A stretch of 64,000 bases of DNA from JAFMPW01 sp041743085 (GCA_041743085.1 JBGTNL010000019.1:271665-335664); one strand, 5' to 3'. Positions 25,925 to 35,133 are shown, counted from the first letter of the stretch. Notes: generated from the letters alone by a model not told the origin. Program-made: numbers and translations.

Positions 25925-26455
25925 ATGGATTTTGAAAATATAAATATCTGGAGCTGGTTAATACCTATTCTGACAGGTATGCTGTGTGGCATTCTTGGTT
26001 ACTTCATAGGAAAATCCCGAAGTAATGTCCTAGCCCATTCGGCAGATTTAAAATTATTGGAGGACAGAAATACGAAATTAGAAGCTGACCTGGATGAATG
26101 CAATCAAAAATTAGCCGTTATAGGAACATCTTCTTTCTTTACGGCAGAACCCATACCCTTTGATGCGAAAGCGGCAAGCGCGGCTTTTGGTAAGCGTATT
26201 AAGCAGGATGATTTAAAAATAGTAGAAGGCATAGGGCCTAAAATAGAGGGTCTTTTCCATAATTTTGATATCAAAACATGGGAGGCTCTTTCCAAAACAT
26301 CCGTTTCTAAATGCCAGGAAGTTTTGGATTCCGGCGGGGAACGTTATAAAATTCACGATCCGGCCTCATGGCCAATGCAAGCCAAAATGTGTTACGAAGG
26401 AAAATGGAAAGAACTCTTCAGATGGCAGGAAGAACACAAGCATGGAAAATTATGA
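25925..26455 (+). CDS. Membrane-anchored protein with a helix-hairpin-helix domain
   Basis: A 176-residue protein: one N-terminal membrane helix (about 12-32), a coiled-coil stretch (about 40-62), then a C-terminal helix-hairpin-helix-like domain opening D-L-K-I-V-E-G-I-G-P-K-I-E near 97-109 and closing H-D-P-A-S-W-P-M-Q-A-K-M. Many Bacteroidota carry this architecture, sometimes mislabelled as ribosomal protein L21-like. The HhH fold usually binds DNA without sequence specificity; here it would face the cytoplasm. The role is unknown. Confidence 0.75.
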   Translation: MDFENINIWSWLIPILTGMLCGILGYFIGKSRSNVLAHSADLKLLEDRNTKLEADLDECNQKLAVIGTSSFFTAEPIPFDAKAASAAFGKRIKQDDLKIVEGIGPKIEGLFHNFDIKTWEALSKTSVSKCQEVLDSGGERYKIHDPASWPMQAKMCYEGKWKELFRWQEEHKHGKL

Positions 26456-26491
26456 TCCAAAAGCCCCCTGACCCCAAAATAGCGGGTTTTT

Positions 26492-27487
26492 TTATAGCAT
26501 TCCGTTGGCTTCGACCCATTTAAATTGATATTGTTGCTCCGGAAATTTCATTCTTTCGGATATCCGCTGTAATCTTTCAGGAAGCTTCATAAGATAATCC
26601 CTTGCCCTTTCGGCCTCATCGGACAAGCTTCTTAGTATATCCAGTTCCCAGTAGGCATTTAGTTTCATTAAAATTTCCACATAGTCTTCAGCAGTATAAA
26701 CCCCCAGTCGTTGTGCACAATTGGAGAACGTCTCAAAAGCTTCACCAATCGTACCTCCGGATTCCCTAAGAAAATGTGCGGGCATTACAATTTTCCTTTT
26801 CATCATCTCAGCGAATGCCAAAACCATTCCGCTGGGATCGTGTTCCAGGATAGTTTTTACAAACTCCCTGTACGCCAAATGGTGCCGCATCTCATCTCCC
26901 GCAATGATCGTACACATTTTGCTCAGCAGGGCGTTACCCTTTTTCTTAGCCATTTGCCCAACCCTTTTATGCGATATATTAGTGGCCAGTTCCTGAAAAG
27001 TGGTATAAACAAAATTCTTATAGGGATCCCTATCGGTCCCGATATCAAAGCCATCTGCCAATAAATGCTGGGTAGTCATCTCCATTTCGCGCATATTCAC
27101 TCTCCCGGACAGGTAAAGGTATTTATTAAGAACATCTCCGTGCCTGTTTTCCTCGGCAGTCCATGCACGCACCCATTTGGACCAACCGTTTTTATTTTCC
27201 GCATGTTGGTTTATGCCCTCCACATCCATCAACCAGGATTCGTAGGTAGGCAATGCCTCTTCCGTAATAGTATCCGCCACCAGGGTAACCCAAAAATCAT
27301 AGCCCAACTCTTTCGCTTCTTCCCGTATTTGGTGAACATGGTCAAAAAAACCTTCCTTTTCCGAATCCGGGAGAAAGTCCGACGGTTGCCAAATATCTTC
27401 TATAGGAATGAGAAAGGAATCCATAAAGCCCGCTACCCGAGGTTCTATGGCCTGCATGACTTCCAATCTTATGTTTTTTGCAGCCAT
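26492..27487 (-). CDS. Acyl-[acyl-carrier-protein] desaturase
   Basis: A 331-residue soluble di-iron desaturase of the FA_desaturase_2/stearoyl-ACP type. The two metal-binding motifs are E-E-N-R-H-G-D near 111-117 and D-E-M-R-H-H near 199-204 (E-x-x-R-H pattern), matching plant and mycobacterial ACP desaturases. It should introduce a double bond into acyl-ACP using O2 and reduced ferredoxin, making membrane unsaturated fatty acids. Length and motif spacing are normal. It is 62 bp from the phosphatase on the same strand. Confidence 0.9.
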   Translation of the reverse strand: MAAKNIRLEVMQAIEPRVAGFMDSFLIPIEDIWQPSDFLPDSEKEGFFDHVHQIREEAKELGYDFWVTLVADTITEEALPTYESWLMDVEGINQHAENKNGWSKWVRAWTAEENRHGDVLNKYLYLSGRVNMREMEMTTQHLLADGFDIGTDRDPYKNFVYTTFQELATNISHKRVGQMAKKKGNALLSKMCTIIAGDEMRHHLAYREFVKTILEHDPSGMVLAFAEMMKRKIVMPAHFLRESGGTIGEAFETFSNCAQRLGVYTAEDYVEILMKLNAYWELDILRSLSDEAERARDYLMKLPERLQRISERMKFPEQQYQFKWVEANGML

Positions 27488-27549
27488 TTTTACTTTTTTA
27501 CAAAGTTCGTAATTAAAATGCTGAAAATGTGTTCAAACGCTCTTAAATT

Positions 27550-28275
27550 TTAGTTCCTTCCATTCTCCCCGGGATATAAAGTATATACCGGATCACTTTG
27601 CCACACTTCCTTGCTATCTACATCCATAACAGACAGGGGGCCTTTGAACGCGGCCCCTGTATCCATATTATACACATTAGCTGCCTTTGTGGGAACGGTT
27701 TTACCGATTCTTGTGACGGGGGTATGTCCTATGTAAATTTCCCTGTAGTGCGTTAATCTTTTCGGGTATCTGGGATCATCTTTTGAAAGTTCGGTATCCA
27801 GGGATAGCGCTAACTCCCAAAGCGTTCGGTCCCAATAAAATGTGGTGGTGAGATATTCGAACGCAATACCCTTAATATTCGTGAATCCGGCATGCAGGAA
27901 AAGACGATTCTCCTTGTTCAGGTAAAAATTTTCGAGGTCCTCCAAGAATTTAGTGTGCCTGTTTTTTGTTTCTTTATCAACTACCAGATAGGAATCCATA
28001 GTGACTTCCCCGCCATGCTGAAACCACAGGGGGTTATCTTTCCATGTAGTCAGCCAATCATAACATAATTCGTCGTGATTCCCTCTTAAAAACACGCACT
28101 TGTGCGTGGTCTTCAGATTGATCAAGAAATCAACAGTTTCAACAGCCTGGCTCCAGCCATCTACATAATCCCCAAGAAATATAAGGAAGTCATCCTTTTG
28201 AAGGCTGGCGCGTTCCAGTACTTGTTCAAGTGCCTTCAAACCGCCGTGTATGTCGCCAACAACCAATTGTCTCAT
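27550..28275 (-). CDS. PP2A/ApaH-type metallophosphatase
   Basis: A 241-residue calcineurin-fold phosphatase. Motifs in order: G-D-I-H-G-G (7-12), G-D-Y-V-D-G (34-39), G-N-H-D-E (64-68), then two His for metal binding (L-H-A-G-F near 143-147; I-G-H-T-P-V near 205-210). Relatives dephosphorylate Ser/Thr-phosphoproteins or hydrolyse diadenosine tetraphosphate. The ATG at 28275 places the first motif at the N-terminus; a longer open frame reaches 28428 but adds unlikely sequence. ATGA overlap with the small upstream ORF suggests coupling. Confidence 0.88.
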   Translation of the reverse strand: MRQLVVGDIHGGLKALEQVLERASLQKDDFLIFLGDYVDGWSQAVETVDFLINLKTTHKCVFLRGNHDELCYDWLTTWKDNPLWFQHGGEVTMDSYLVVDKETKNRHTKFLEDLENFYLNKENRLFLHAGFTNIKGIAFEYLTTTFYWDRTLWELALSLDTELSKDDPRYPKRLTHYREIYIGHTPVTRIGKTVPTKAANVYNMDTGAAFKGPLSVMDVDSKEVWQSDPVYTLYPGENGRN

Positions 28276-28361
28276 TGTGCAAAAATCGCTATAAGTACAA
28301 TAAATGCAATGATAAAAAGTACCAAAAAGAAAATCTTCCAGAAGGAATAAGGCCGGTTCAA
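28272..28361 (-). CDS. Small single-helix membrane protein coupled to the phosphatase
   Basis: A frame from TTG 28361 gives 29 residues: N-R-P-Y-S-F-W-K-I then one hydrophobic helix ending A-I-F-A-Q. Its TGA overlaps the phosphatase ATG (ATGA), which supports real translation. There is no ATG; the frame is open a little further upstream (S-Y-T-L-N-R), so the true N-terminus may have been cut by the decay of the SPFH gene just before it. Confidence 0.4.
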   Translation of the reverse strand: MNRPYSFWKIFFLVLFIIAFIVLIAIFAQ

Positions 28362-28589
28362 TGTATAACTTCGGTCTGCCCGGGGTGCTGCCCACCGGAT
28401 ACCGGAGTTGTTGCACGTTGGGCCTCATTTACGAATACTGTGGACTGCCCTTCCCGCACGACGAGTTGCGCTCCGTTCTTTATTTCATTTTGATAGCGCT
28501 CAAAGCGATGAACAATAGTATCATTGGTGCCAACAAGCCATTCAAAAATATCGATAAATTCATGACTTAGCCTCATCGAATAAACCCAT
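28358..28589 (-). pseudogene. N-terminal remnant of an SPFH-domain/virion-core-type protein
   Basis: ATG 28589 starts M-G-L-F-D-E-A-K-S then stops; shifting one base gives HEFIDIFEWLVGTNDTIVHR, F-E-R-Y-Q-N-E-I-K-N-G-A, VREGQSTVFVNEAQ. This is the N-terminus of SPFH proteins of the YdjI type (usually about 300-400 residues). After about 55 codons the similarity ends and a stop follows at 28358. A frameshift plus loss of the 3' part makes it a pseudogene. Confidence 0.68.
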
Positions 28590-28762
28590 TTCCTAAGTGT
28601 TTCTAATTTGCGAGAGGGTACTAATTTCTTAAAAACAGACCAAAGGGAATCTCGCTATTTATACTTCCACATTTCAGAAAAACTCCGCTCTTATTATTAG
28701 GGATAAAATATTTGGAGTAACATTGTAACTTGGATTGTCATGAAATTTTCAAGAATCGCAAA

Positions 28763-29704
28763 ATGAAAAAAATATTTTGTGTTGGTGAATTGCTGATCGA
28801 CTTTGTTGCAGAAAAACAGGGCGGGGATCTTTCAAAGGCTATGGAATTTGCGAGAAAAGCCGGAGGTGCTCCCGCGAACGTAGCATGCGCCATTGCAAAA
28901 TTAGGTGGAAGCAGTTTTTTCATAGGTTGTGTCGGGGAGGATCCCTTCGGTACCTATCTCCTGCACATCTTAAAAGATACAGGCGTGGATATTCGTTATG
29001 CCCAACGTTCTGAAGTCTTTACCACATTGGCTTTTGTTTCGCTTTCAGATGACGGGGAAAGAGATTTTGTATTTAGCAGGGGGGCGGACAGAGAACTTGC
29101 CTACGATCCGTCTATCAAGGCGGATTTTGGCAAAAATATTTTGCATCTGGGTGCGGCGACTGCCCTTCTGGGTGGTAACCTGGAAAAATCCTATGGCAGG
29201 TATTTTTTTGATGCGCTGACAAAGAACGCGTTCATTAGTTTTGACCCCAACTTCCGGGGAGACCTCTGGAAAGGTAAGGAGGGGGTTTTTGTCAAAAAAT
29301 GTATGCCTTTCATTGCAAAGTCCCATCTCTGTAAATTTAGTCTGGAGGAGGCGAGGTTACTTTCGGGGAAAGAAGATGTTTCGGAGGCCTGCCATTTCCT
29401 TCACAAGGTTGGTACAAAAATAATAACGGTAACTTTAGGGGCAGAGGGTACTTTTATAAGCACCCAAAATTCAGAGCGATTAGTTGCCAGCATAAAGGTA
29501 GATCCTGTTGATACCACGGGCGCTGGTGATGCTTTCATAGGTTGTTTATTGGAGCAGATCGCCGCTTTGGATAGTTCCTATGGAATTCTGGAACAGGATG
29601 AGCTCCTTTTTCAAATGGTGAAAAAAGCGAATATAGCCGGAGCGCTGACCACGACCAATTACGGGGCGATAGCATCGCTACCAAGCCAGAAACAACTAGC
29701 ATGA
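28763..29704 (+). CDS. PfkB-family sugar kinase, probable fructokinase
   Basis: A 313-residue ribokinase-fold kinase. Motif 1 is G-G-A-P-A-N-V-A-C-A-I-A-K-L-G-G near 34-49; motif 2 is D-T-T-G-A-G-D-A-F-I-G near 252-262 with catalytic Asp in G-A-G-D. Overall sequence is close to fructokinases that phosphorylate fructose released from sucrose. The start at 28763 (M-K-K-I-F-C-V-G-E-L) is chosen over a TTG 11 codons earlier. Just downstream lies what looks like an amylosucrase remnant, which fits a former sucrose-use pair. Confidence 0.86.
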   Translation: MKKIFCVGELLIDFVAEKQGGDLSKAMEFARKAGGAPANVACAIAKLGGSSFFIGCVGEDPFGTYLLHILKDTGVDIRYAQRSEVFTTLAFVSLSDDGERDFVFSRGADRELAYDPSIKADFGKNILHLGAATALLGGNLEKSYGRYFFDALTKNAFISFDPNFRGDLWKGKEGVFVKKCMPFIAKSHLCKFSLEEARLLSGKEDVSEACHFLHKVGTKIITVTLGAEGTFISTQNSERLVASIKVDPVDTTGAGDAFIGCLLEQIAALDSSYGILEQDELLFQMVKKANIAGALTTTNYGAIASLPSQKQLA

Positions 29705-29818
29705 ACCAAACTGCGTTACACCGTTTTTTGGCTTCCAAAGAGTTGAAAAACCTGAAAATGCAAATCAGCTAAAATTATTTGAACTTCGTTTAGCCACCAA
29801 CCTACCTATTTTACAGGA

Positions 29819-30075
29819 GTGATTTTTCGGCTTTATCCGGAAGATCTTCATAAAGCCTCTTTTGAAAAATTAATGCGCCAGCTTCAGAAATTATTTGATG
29901 AAAGGCCTGCCGAGCTTCGGCTTCGGCACCTGTGGCATCTGCAGGATGGAAACTGGTATCAATCCGAAAAATGGTCGGGATGCAACTGTATAGTGTTCTG
30001 GCGCTTTGCAATTTTGATCTGAAATCCCAGGTCATTGACGGCAGTCGGTTGGACCAATTGGGGTATTTGAGAGAT
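29819..30075 (+). pseudogene. Probable remnant of an amylosucrase N-terminus
   Basis: Two frames joined by a lost A in the A-run near 29969 give E-R-P-A-E-L-R-L-R-H, L-Q-D-G-N-W-Y-Q-S-E-K, M-V-G-M-Q-L-Y and D-L-K-S-Q, then L-D-Q-L-G-Y. This resembles the N-terminal region of amylosucrases (W-x-x-S-x-K-x-V-G...Y-V-D-L-F-x-G-D-L-K-G). The catalytic barrel is missing. Context with the fructokinase agrees, since amylosucrase releases fructose from sucrose. The assignment is from memory of the family and is moderate. Confidence 0.45.
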
Positions 30076-30084
30076 TCAATAAAA

Positions 30085-30290
30085 AATTTCTTGAAACCGA
30101 CTATCCTCAAGGCAGAGCCATAGAGGTATTTCGCCGGTTTCATTTTGGCCTTGGGTCCAAAAACCGAAATTTTGTATTTTGCCCCGCCCGGAATTGCGAA
30201 AAGGCAATTCCGACCTCCCCCAACGGGAGGTAGATTCGGAAACCCCGAGGCAGAGCCATCGGGGAATTATTTAGATTAAAAAAAATTATC
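30085..30290. repeat. REP-like palindromic repeats ending at the next start codon
   Basis: Contains CCCCGA (30243-30248) against TCGGGG (30259-30264), a second hairpin ACCTCCC/GGGAGGT near 30210-30230, and the phrase GGCAGAGCCATCGGGGAATT followed by ATTTAGATTAAA. A near copy (GGCAGAGCCATAGGGGAATT) is at 61480-61499 and a partial one at 30112. The block ends directly before the ATG at 30291. Confidence 0.55.
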
Positions 30291-31175
30291 ATGGCAACAG
30301 TAGAAGACTTAGCAGAAAAACACGTATTGGTTTCCGATATTTTTAAACTTCCCGGATCCAAGGAAGAATGGGAGCAATACCGATTAAGCGATGAACAGGT
30401 CGCCCATTTTCATGAAGAGGGCTATGTTTCCGGTATAAAAATGTTGAACGATGCCCAAATCGAGATATTGCGGAACGATCTTGGGGAGATTTTGGATCCG
30501 GAACATCCGGCACACTACTTGTTCTATGAATTCCACAGCAATGAATCGACGGATCTGGATTCGGTACTGTTTCATTCCCTGGGGCATTGGCGCATAACGG
30601 CTGGCTTTCATGATGCCCTTTGGAATCCGGCTTTTATTATGGCGGCCCATCAGTTGCTGGAAAACAAACCAGTACGATTTTGGCACGACCAATTATTCTG
30701 TAAACCCGCCAAACACGGCGGAGTTGTGGCCTGGCATCAGGACTATTCCTATTGGACGCGGACCATCGCCATGCAGCATTTGACCTGTTGGACGGGTCTT
30801 GACGATGCCTCTATCGAAAATGGTTGTCTTCATTATATTCCCAAAAGCCATAAATGGGGATTGCTCAATGCCCCTGAACTTGCAGGGAACATGAATGGAA
30901 TAATGGACTATTTAAACGAAGAACAAAAAGCTGATTTTAAACCCGTGCCCATTGAATTGAAAAAAGGCTATGCCACTTTTCACCATCCATTAATGGTACA
31001 TGGATCCTATGAAAACAAATCCAATAGGAGCAGAAGAGCCTTTGTGCTCAACGTTTTTGCGGACGGAACCATTAGTAACACGGATGATGAGCTGTTGGCC
31101 GGTGTTCCCCCAATTCCAAAAGGAAATAAAATGGAGGGGAAGTTTTTTCCAATGCTCTTTGATCTCAATGTTTAA
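30291..31175 (+). CDS. Phytanoyl-CoA dioxygenase-family oxygenase (second copy type)
   Basis: A 294-residue PhyH-family Fe(II)/2-oxoglutarate enzyme. The triad is His149 and Asp151 in V-A-W-H-Q-D-Y and His237 in M-V-H-G-S-Y-E-N; the R-S-R-R-A-F stretch that follows can bind 2-oxoglutarate. It differs clearly from the other PhyH protein at 7299 and is closer to members acting on acyl-CoA or small hydrophobic compounds, but the substrate is unknown. It has no signal peptide. The leader consists of REP-like repeats. Confidence 0.85.
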   Translation: MATVEDLAEKHVLVSDIFKLPGSKEEWEQYRLSDEQVAHFHEEGYVSGIKMLNDAQIEILRNDLGEILDPEHPAHYLFYEFHSNESTDLDSVLFHSLGHWRITAGFHDALWNPAFIMAAHQLLENKPVRFWHDQLFCKPAKHGGVVAWHQDYSYWTRTIAMQHLTCWTGLDDASIENGCLHYIPKSHKWGLLNAPELAGNMNGIMDYLNEEQKADFKPVPIELKKGYATFHHPLMVHGSYENKSNRSRRAFVLNVFADGTISNTDDELLAGVPPIPKGNKMEGKFFPMLFDLNV

Positions 31176-31372
31176 ATACATTCTGTCTAATAAGGGTTCG
31201 CATTTCATTTATCTAAGCTATTGTAGGTTTCTTCCAAAATCCCGAATGATATTGGAATTCTTTCGGGACTTTTTTTGAGTTAAACAAATTTGTTGTACTA
31301 TTTGCGCCTTTTGCTGCCTATAATTAGTTGAATAATATCGAATTTAACCGCATCAACCAGAATACTAAAAAT

Positions 31373-31657
31373 ATGCCAACTTCCACTTTCCCTCACCTTC
31401 CATTGAAAATAAATCCTATAGCGGTCTACCGGACCGTTTTGTTTTTAGTAATGACCTGCGCGGGCAACGCACAGGAACAAAAGCCCAACATCATTGTAGT
31501 ACTGACAGACGATCAGGGATGGGCCGACGTGGGCTTTAACGGGGGAACGGATATACCGACGCCCGAATTGGACAGATTGGCTTTGGAAGGAGTTATCTTT
31601 TCCAACGGCTATGTATCGCACCCCTATGGTAGTCCTTCCAGGGCCGGGCTACTCTGA
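31373..31657 (+). pseudogene. Sulfatase N-terminus truncated at a mutated active site
   Basis: From ATG 31373: signal peptide (core T-V-L-F-L-V-M-T-C-A-G-N-A), then the start of an S1 sulfatase: K-P-N-I-I-V-V-L-T-D-D-Q-G-W near 44-57 (metal Asp pair) and I-P-T-P-E-L-D-R-L-A. The active-site motif C/S-x-P-S-R reads G-S-P-S-R, with Gly86 in place of the Cys converted to formylglycine, and the frame stops after A-G-L-L. Normal length is 450-600 residues. It cannot be active. Confidence 0.8.
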
Positions 31658-31728
31658 AAAAATTGAGATAAAATATTGGTTTCTAAGGATATCGCAATAG
31701 AGTTATAACGCAGTCATATCGAAAGATT

Positions 31729-34700
31729 TTACCTCGCCTCTGCCGCCGATAAATTAGCCAATGTTATTTTGGCTTCCAGCATATCCGGTAATTTTAGACC
31801 TTCCTTAAACCAATCCACTATCTCCTTAAGGATTGAATAAGCTTCGGCATTACGCGGAGAGTTCAAAAGCAGTTTAGCCAAACTGGTTGCCGCCCTTAGT
31901 TGCAGGGATTTGGCTTTTTGCTGCCCTGCAATATGCAATGCCTTGAGATAACATTCCTCGGCCTTTTTATGATCGGCATTTTCAGAGGCCAAGTGCAACA
32001 TACCCTCAAGTCTATATAATTCGGCCTCCCACCATTTTTCCCCGGTTCTTTTCACAAACTGTTTTGCTTGTGCCAAGCATTTCCGAGCCTCTTGAAGGTC
32101 GCCACGGTTAAGCATGTTTTCGGCCAATAAAAAGAGGAAGTAAGAAGAGCCCAGTTCCGACCCTGTGGCATGCCAAGTCTCCAGCCCTTCCCTCATTATA
32201 GACAGTTGATCGTTACTTCCTTTCTCATCTTTTGCCCAGCCTTCCAATATTTTTCCCCAGCCGATCCAGAATGCAAATCCATTTTCCTCAGCTATCCTCA
32301 ATCCTTTTTGTGCACATTCCAGGGTTTTGTCAACTTCGTCCCTAAACTGATGTAACCAGGATGCAAAACTTAAGGAAAGCGCAATACTAAAGGGATGCCG
32401 CAATCGTTCTGACATTGCAATGGATTTTTTACTCTGTTCCATTGCCTGATCTGGATACCCCAGTAGCCAATAGGTCAGAGATGCATAAGATTGTGCTGTT
32501 ATCCATGCATCAACAACATCGTAGAGTAATATACCTGCCCGCCCTTCGGGCGAGGCATCCGACTTAAATATATCTTCAAAATAGCCCTGTGCGCTTTTCA
32601 GTTCCCCTAAATAGAACCTGGTGGATCCAGCGGCCCTATTGGCTACCACCATATGAACAGGATCCTCGCTGCTTTTTGATAAACTAAGAATTTGCTCACT
32701 TAGCTCACGCGCCTCTTTATAAAGGCCCCGTAGCAAATAATATCGCCATAAACCATATAATGCAGGAACAAGCTGCCAGGTATCCCCCGCTCGTTGACAG
32801 AGGGTTCGTGCCCGCTCATATGCCTTTTCAACCTCAATGGAACCATAACCCCGCAAAGCGGTGAGTGGCACACCCAAAGCAATTTGAAGTAAAATCTCAT
32901 CATTTAGATGTTGCTGGGAATCTGGCAGGTCTTTCAAAACCTCGAGTCCCTTATTAAGGTGATTTATAGCTTCCGAATGTGCAGATCTACTAATCGCAAG
33001 GTCACCGGCCCGCTTCCAATAAGGAATTGCCTCCTCTAGCAAACCTGCCTCATGACAATGATGAGCCAAAAGTTCTGGACTGGATTTGACGATATCGGGA
33101 AAACTTTTTTCCAAGTTCTTAACAATCCGTTTATGGAACAATTGATTTTGCTTCTTCAGTAAAGATGAATATGCAGTCTCTTGAATTAGCGCATGCTTGA
33201 ACGTAAATATCGCATTCGGAATTTCACCGCTCACAAACAATAGCTCTGTTTTCACCAACTTCATCAGATAATCTTTAAGCACAATTTTATCAAATTGGCT
33301 AACAGCTTTTATCAGACTGTATGAAAATTCACGTCCTATTGTTGCCCCTATCTGAGCCACCTTTTTTGCGGGCCCTAATTGGTCTAAACGCGCCATTAAG
33401 GAGTCGTGCAGGGTCTTGGGTATTGACAATGTTTTGAGGGATCCTTGTAAATGGTAGGCGCCCTTCTTTTCTTCTACTAACCCGGATTCCAGAACCAACT
33501 TGGTCACCTCTTCAATAAAAAGAGGATTCCCATCTGTTTTGGAAAGCAGGTCGGAAATAACTTCATTTGGCAGGTTTCTCGCTACTTGATTGATAAGGGC
33601 TTCGGAATCTTCTCTATTAAGTCTTTTTAAGTCGATTTGAATGAGGTGGGAACCAACCTCCCATTTGCAAAGAAATTCCGGTCTGAACGTACCTATAAAG
33701 AGTACAGCGGACTTTGCCATTTTGTCCATGAACTGGTCCCATAACTCCAGGGTAGATGGATCCGCCCACTGCAAATCCTCAATAAGTATCAAGGAGGGTA
33801 TTGTGTCACCTTGCAACCAGCGTATCATAAAGGCAATGGTCAGTGCTTTTCGACGCGCGGGCGAAATTTTCAATTCCTCGAAGTGGTCGGGCACTGGTAT
33901 TGATAACAATACGGCACACAGGGCAAAATCGTCAGTTGCCGTCAGCTCCTGATCACTTAGATATCCCTGTAAATTTTCTAAATTGGTCTCTGGTAATGCT
34001 TTCTGGTCATATCTAATTTCATGTAGTAGTCTGTCAATGATTGGTTGAAATGCGGTATTACGATGAAAGGGTGAACATTGGAACGATAGAAGCGGTGTGC
34101 CATTTTCGACAATTTCCCTCACCAACGACTGTACGAGGTGCGACTTTCCAATACCAGCCTCTCCGTTAACCAGCACAACCTGACCATTGGATTCGTTTGC
34201 CAATTGCCATCGCTCTAAAATCCTGTCCCGCTCTCCCACTCGACCAACAAGCTCCGTGGAATTTTCGAATGACGTGATGTCGAACAACTTACTTTCTTTT
34301 TTCCCCATAACCAGATACAGTTGAAGGGATTTATCAAAACCTCTGAGGTTATAGGAGCCCAATGGCTTTGTTTCAAATCTCAGGTTAACAAGTTTATTGG
34401 TGGTCTCGCTGATTACCATGGTATTGCGCTCTGCAACACCCTGAATACGGGCCGCCAGATTTGGCGCTTCACCAATGGCGGTAATCTCCGAGTGTGCCCT
34501 ACCTCCTGTTGCCCCCACTACTACAAGACCGGTGTGTACTCCAATACGTATCTGAAGTGGTTTGCTTTTTTCAGTGGAAAGTCCTTTATTAAGATCATTT
34601 AATGAGCTTAAAATGGCCAATCCGGACATAATGGCCCTTAGCGGATCATCTTCGTGAGCAATAGGATAACCGAAGTAGACCACGATACCATCTCCTGCGT

Positions 34701-35133
34701 GTTGCATTACCATTCCGTTATGCAGGTTTACCAATTTGTCGCATAGTTCTTGATACTGGTATATAATCTCCCGAAGATCTTCCGGGTCAATAAGCTGGGA
34801 AAGCTGCGTTGATCCTACTAAATCAATAAACATAACGGTGAGTTGCCGACGTTCAGCAATAGTATATGACTGACCATAGGTAGTACCTTTTAGGATTTCT
34901 GAATCCTGGGGTAGTTGGGTATTATTGATTGGCTTATCGCCTACCCATGTGAGCATTTCGTCTCCAACATCTACGGCTACTTTTAAGATCTTAACTAGTT
35001 CGTACTTGAGATCCTCCAAGTATTCTTCATTCAAATCAAATTGCCGGACTAGTGCCCTATAGGAGACACGGCCCCGCCGTTGCAACATAGCTTCGGCCTG
35101 ATCCAAAATTTCCTCGAATGTCATATCACCCAT
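31729..35133 (-). CDS. Adenylate/guanylate cyclase fused to an AAA ATPase and TPR repeats
   Basis: A cytoplasmic protein of 1134 residues. Residues 1-65 form a helical N-terminus; 92-275 a class III cyclase domain with metal Asp104 (F-I-D-L-V-G-S-T) and Asp148 (A-G-D-G), and transition-state Asn225/Arg229 (N-L-A-A-R); 295-600 an AAA_16-like NTPase with Walker A G-E-A-G-I-G-K-S (324-331) and Walker B L-I-L-I-E-D-L-Q-W-A-D; the rest is about twelve TPR-like repeats. This architecture is common in proteobacteria and unusual here. It ends the operon 39523-31729 and may sense or regulate it. Confidence 0.87.
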   Translation of the reverse strand: MGDMTFEEILDQAEAMLQRRGRVSYRALVRQFDLNEEYLEDLKYELVKILKVAVDVGDEMLTWVGDKPINNTQLPQDSEILKGTTYGQSYTIAERRQLTVMFIDLVGSTQLSQLIDPEDLREIIYQYQELCDKLVNLHNGMVMQHAGDGIVVYFGYPIAHEDDPLRAIMSGLAILSSLNDLNKGLSTEKSKPLQIRIGVHTGLVVVGATGGRAHSEITAIGEAPNLAARIQGVAERNTMVISETTNKLVNLRFETKPLGSYNLRGFDKSLQLYLVMGKKESKLFDITSFENSTELVGRVGERDRILERWQLANESNGQVVLVNGEAGIGKSHLVQSLVREIVENGTPLLSFQCSPFHRNTAFQPIIDRLLHEIRYDQKALPETNLENLQGYLSDQELTATDDFALCAVLLSIPVPDHFEELKISPARRKALTIAFMIRWLQGDTIPSLILIEDLQWADPSTLELWDQFMDKMAKSAVLFIGTFRPEFLCKWEVGSHLIQIDLKRLNREDSEALINQVARNLPNEVISDLLSKTDGNPLFIEEVTKLVLESGLVEEKKGAYHLQGSLKTLSIPKTLHDSLMARLDQLGPAKKVAQIGATIGREFSYSLIKAVSQFDKIVLKDYLMKLVKTELLFVSGEIPNAIFTFKHALIQETAYSSLLKKQNQLFHKRIVKNLEKSFPDIVKSSPELLAHHCHEAGLLEEAIPYWKRAGDLAISRSAHSEAINHLNKGLEVLKDLPDSQQHLNDEILLQIALGVPLTALRGYGSIEVEKAYERARTLCQRAGDTWQLVPALYGLWRYYLLRGLYKEARELSEQILSLSKSSEDPVHMVVANRAAGSTRFYLGELKSAQGYFEDIFKSDASPEGRAGILLYDVVDAWITAQSYASLTYWLLGYPDQAMEQSKKSIAMSERLRHPFSIALSLSFASWLHQFRDEVDKTLECAQKGLRIAEENGFAFWIGWGKILEGWAKDEKGSNDQLSIMREGLETWHATGSELGSSYFLFLLAENMLNRGDLQEARKCLAQAKQFVKRTGEKWWEAELYRLEGMLHLASENADHKKAEECYLKALHIAGQQKAKSLQLRAATSLAKLLLNSPRNAEAYSILKEIVDWFKEGLKLPDMLEAKITLANLSAAEAR

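Noticed and set aside
27550..28428. Longer phosphatase start at 28428
   Set aside because: The added 51 residues lie across the SPFH remnant in a different frame and precede the G-D-I-H-G motif, which belongs at the N-terminus.
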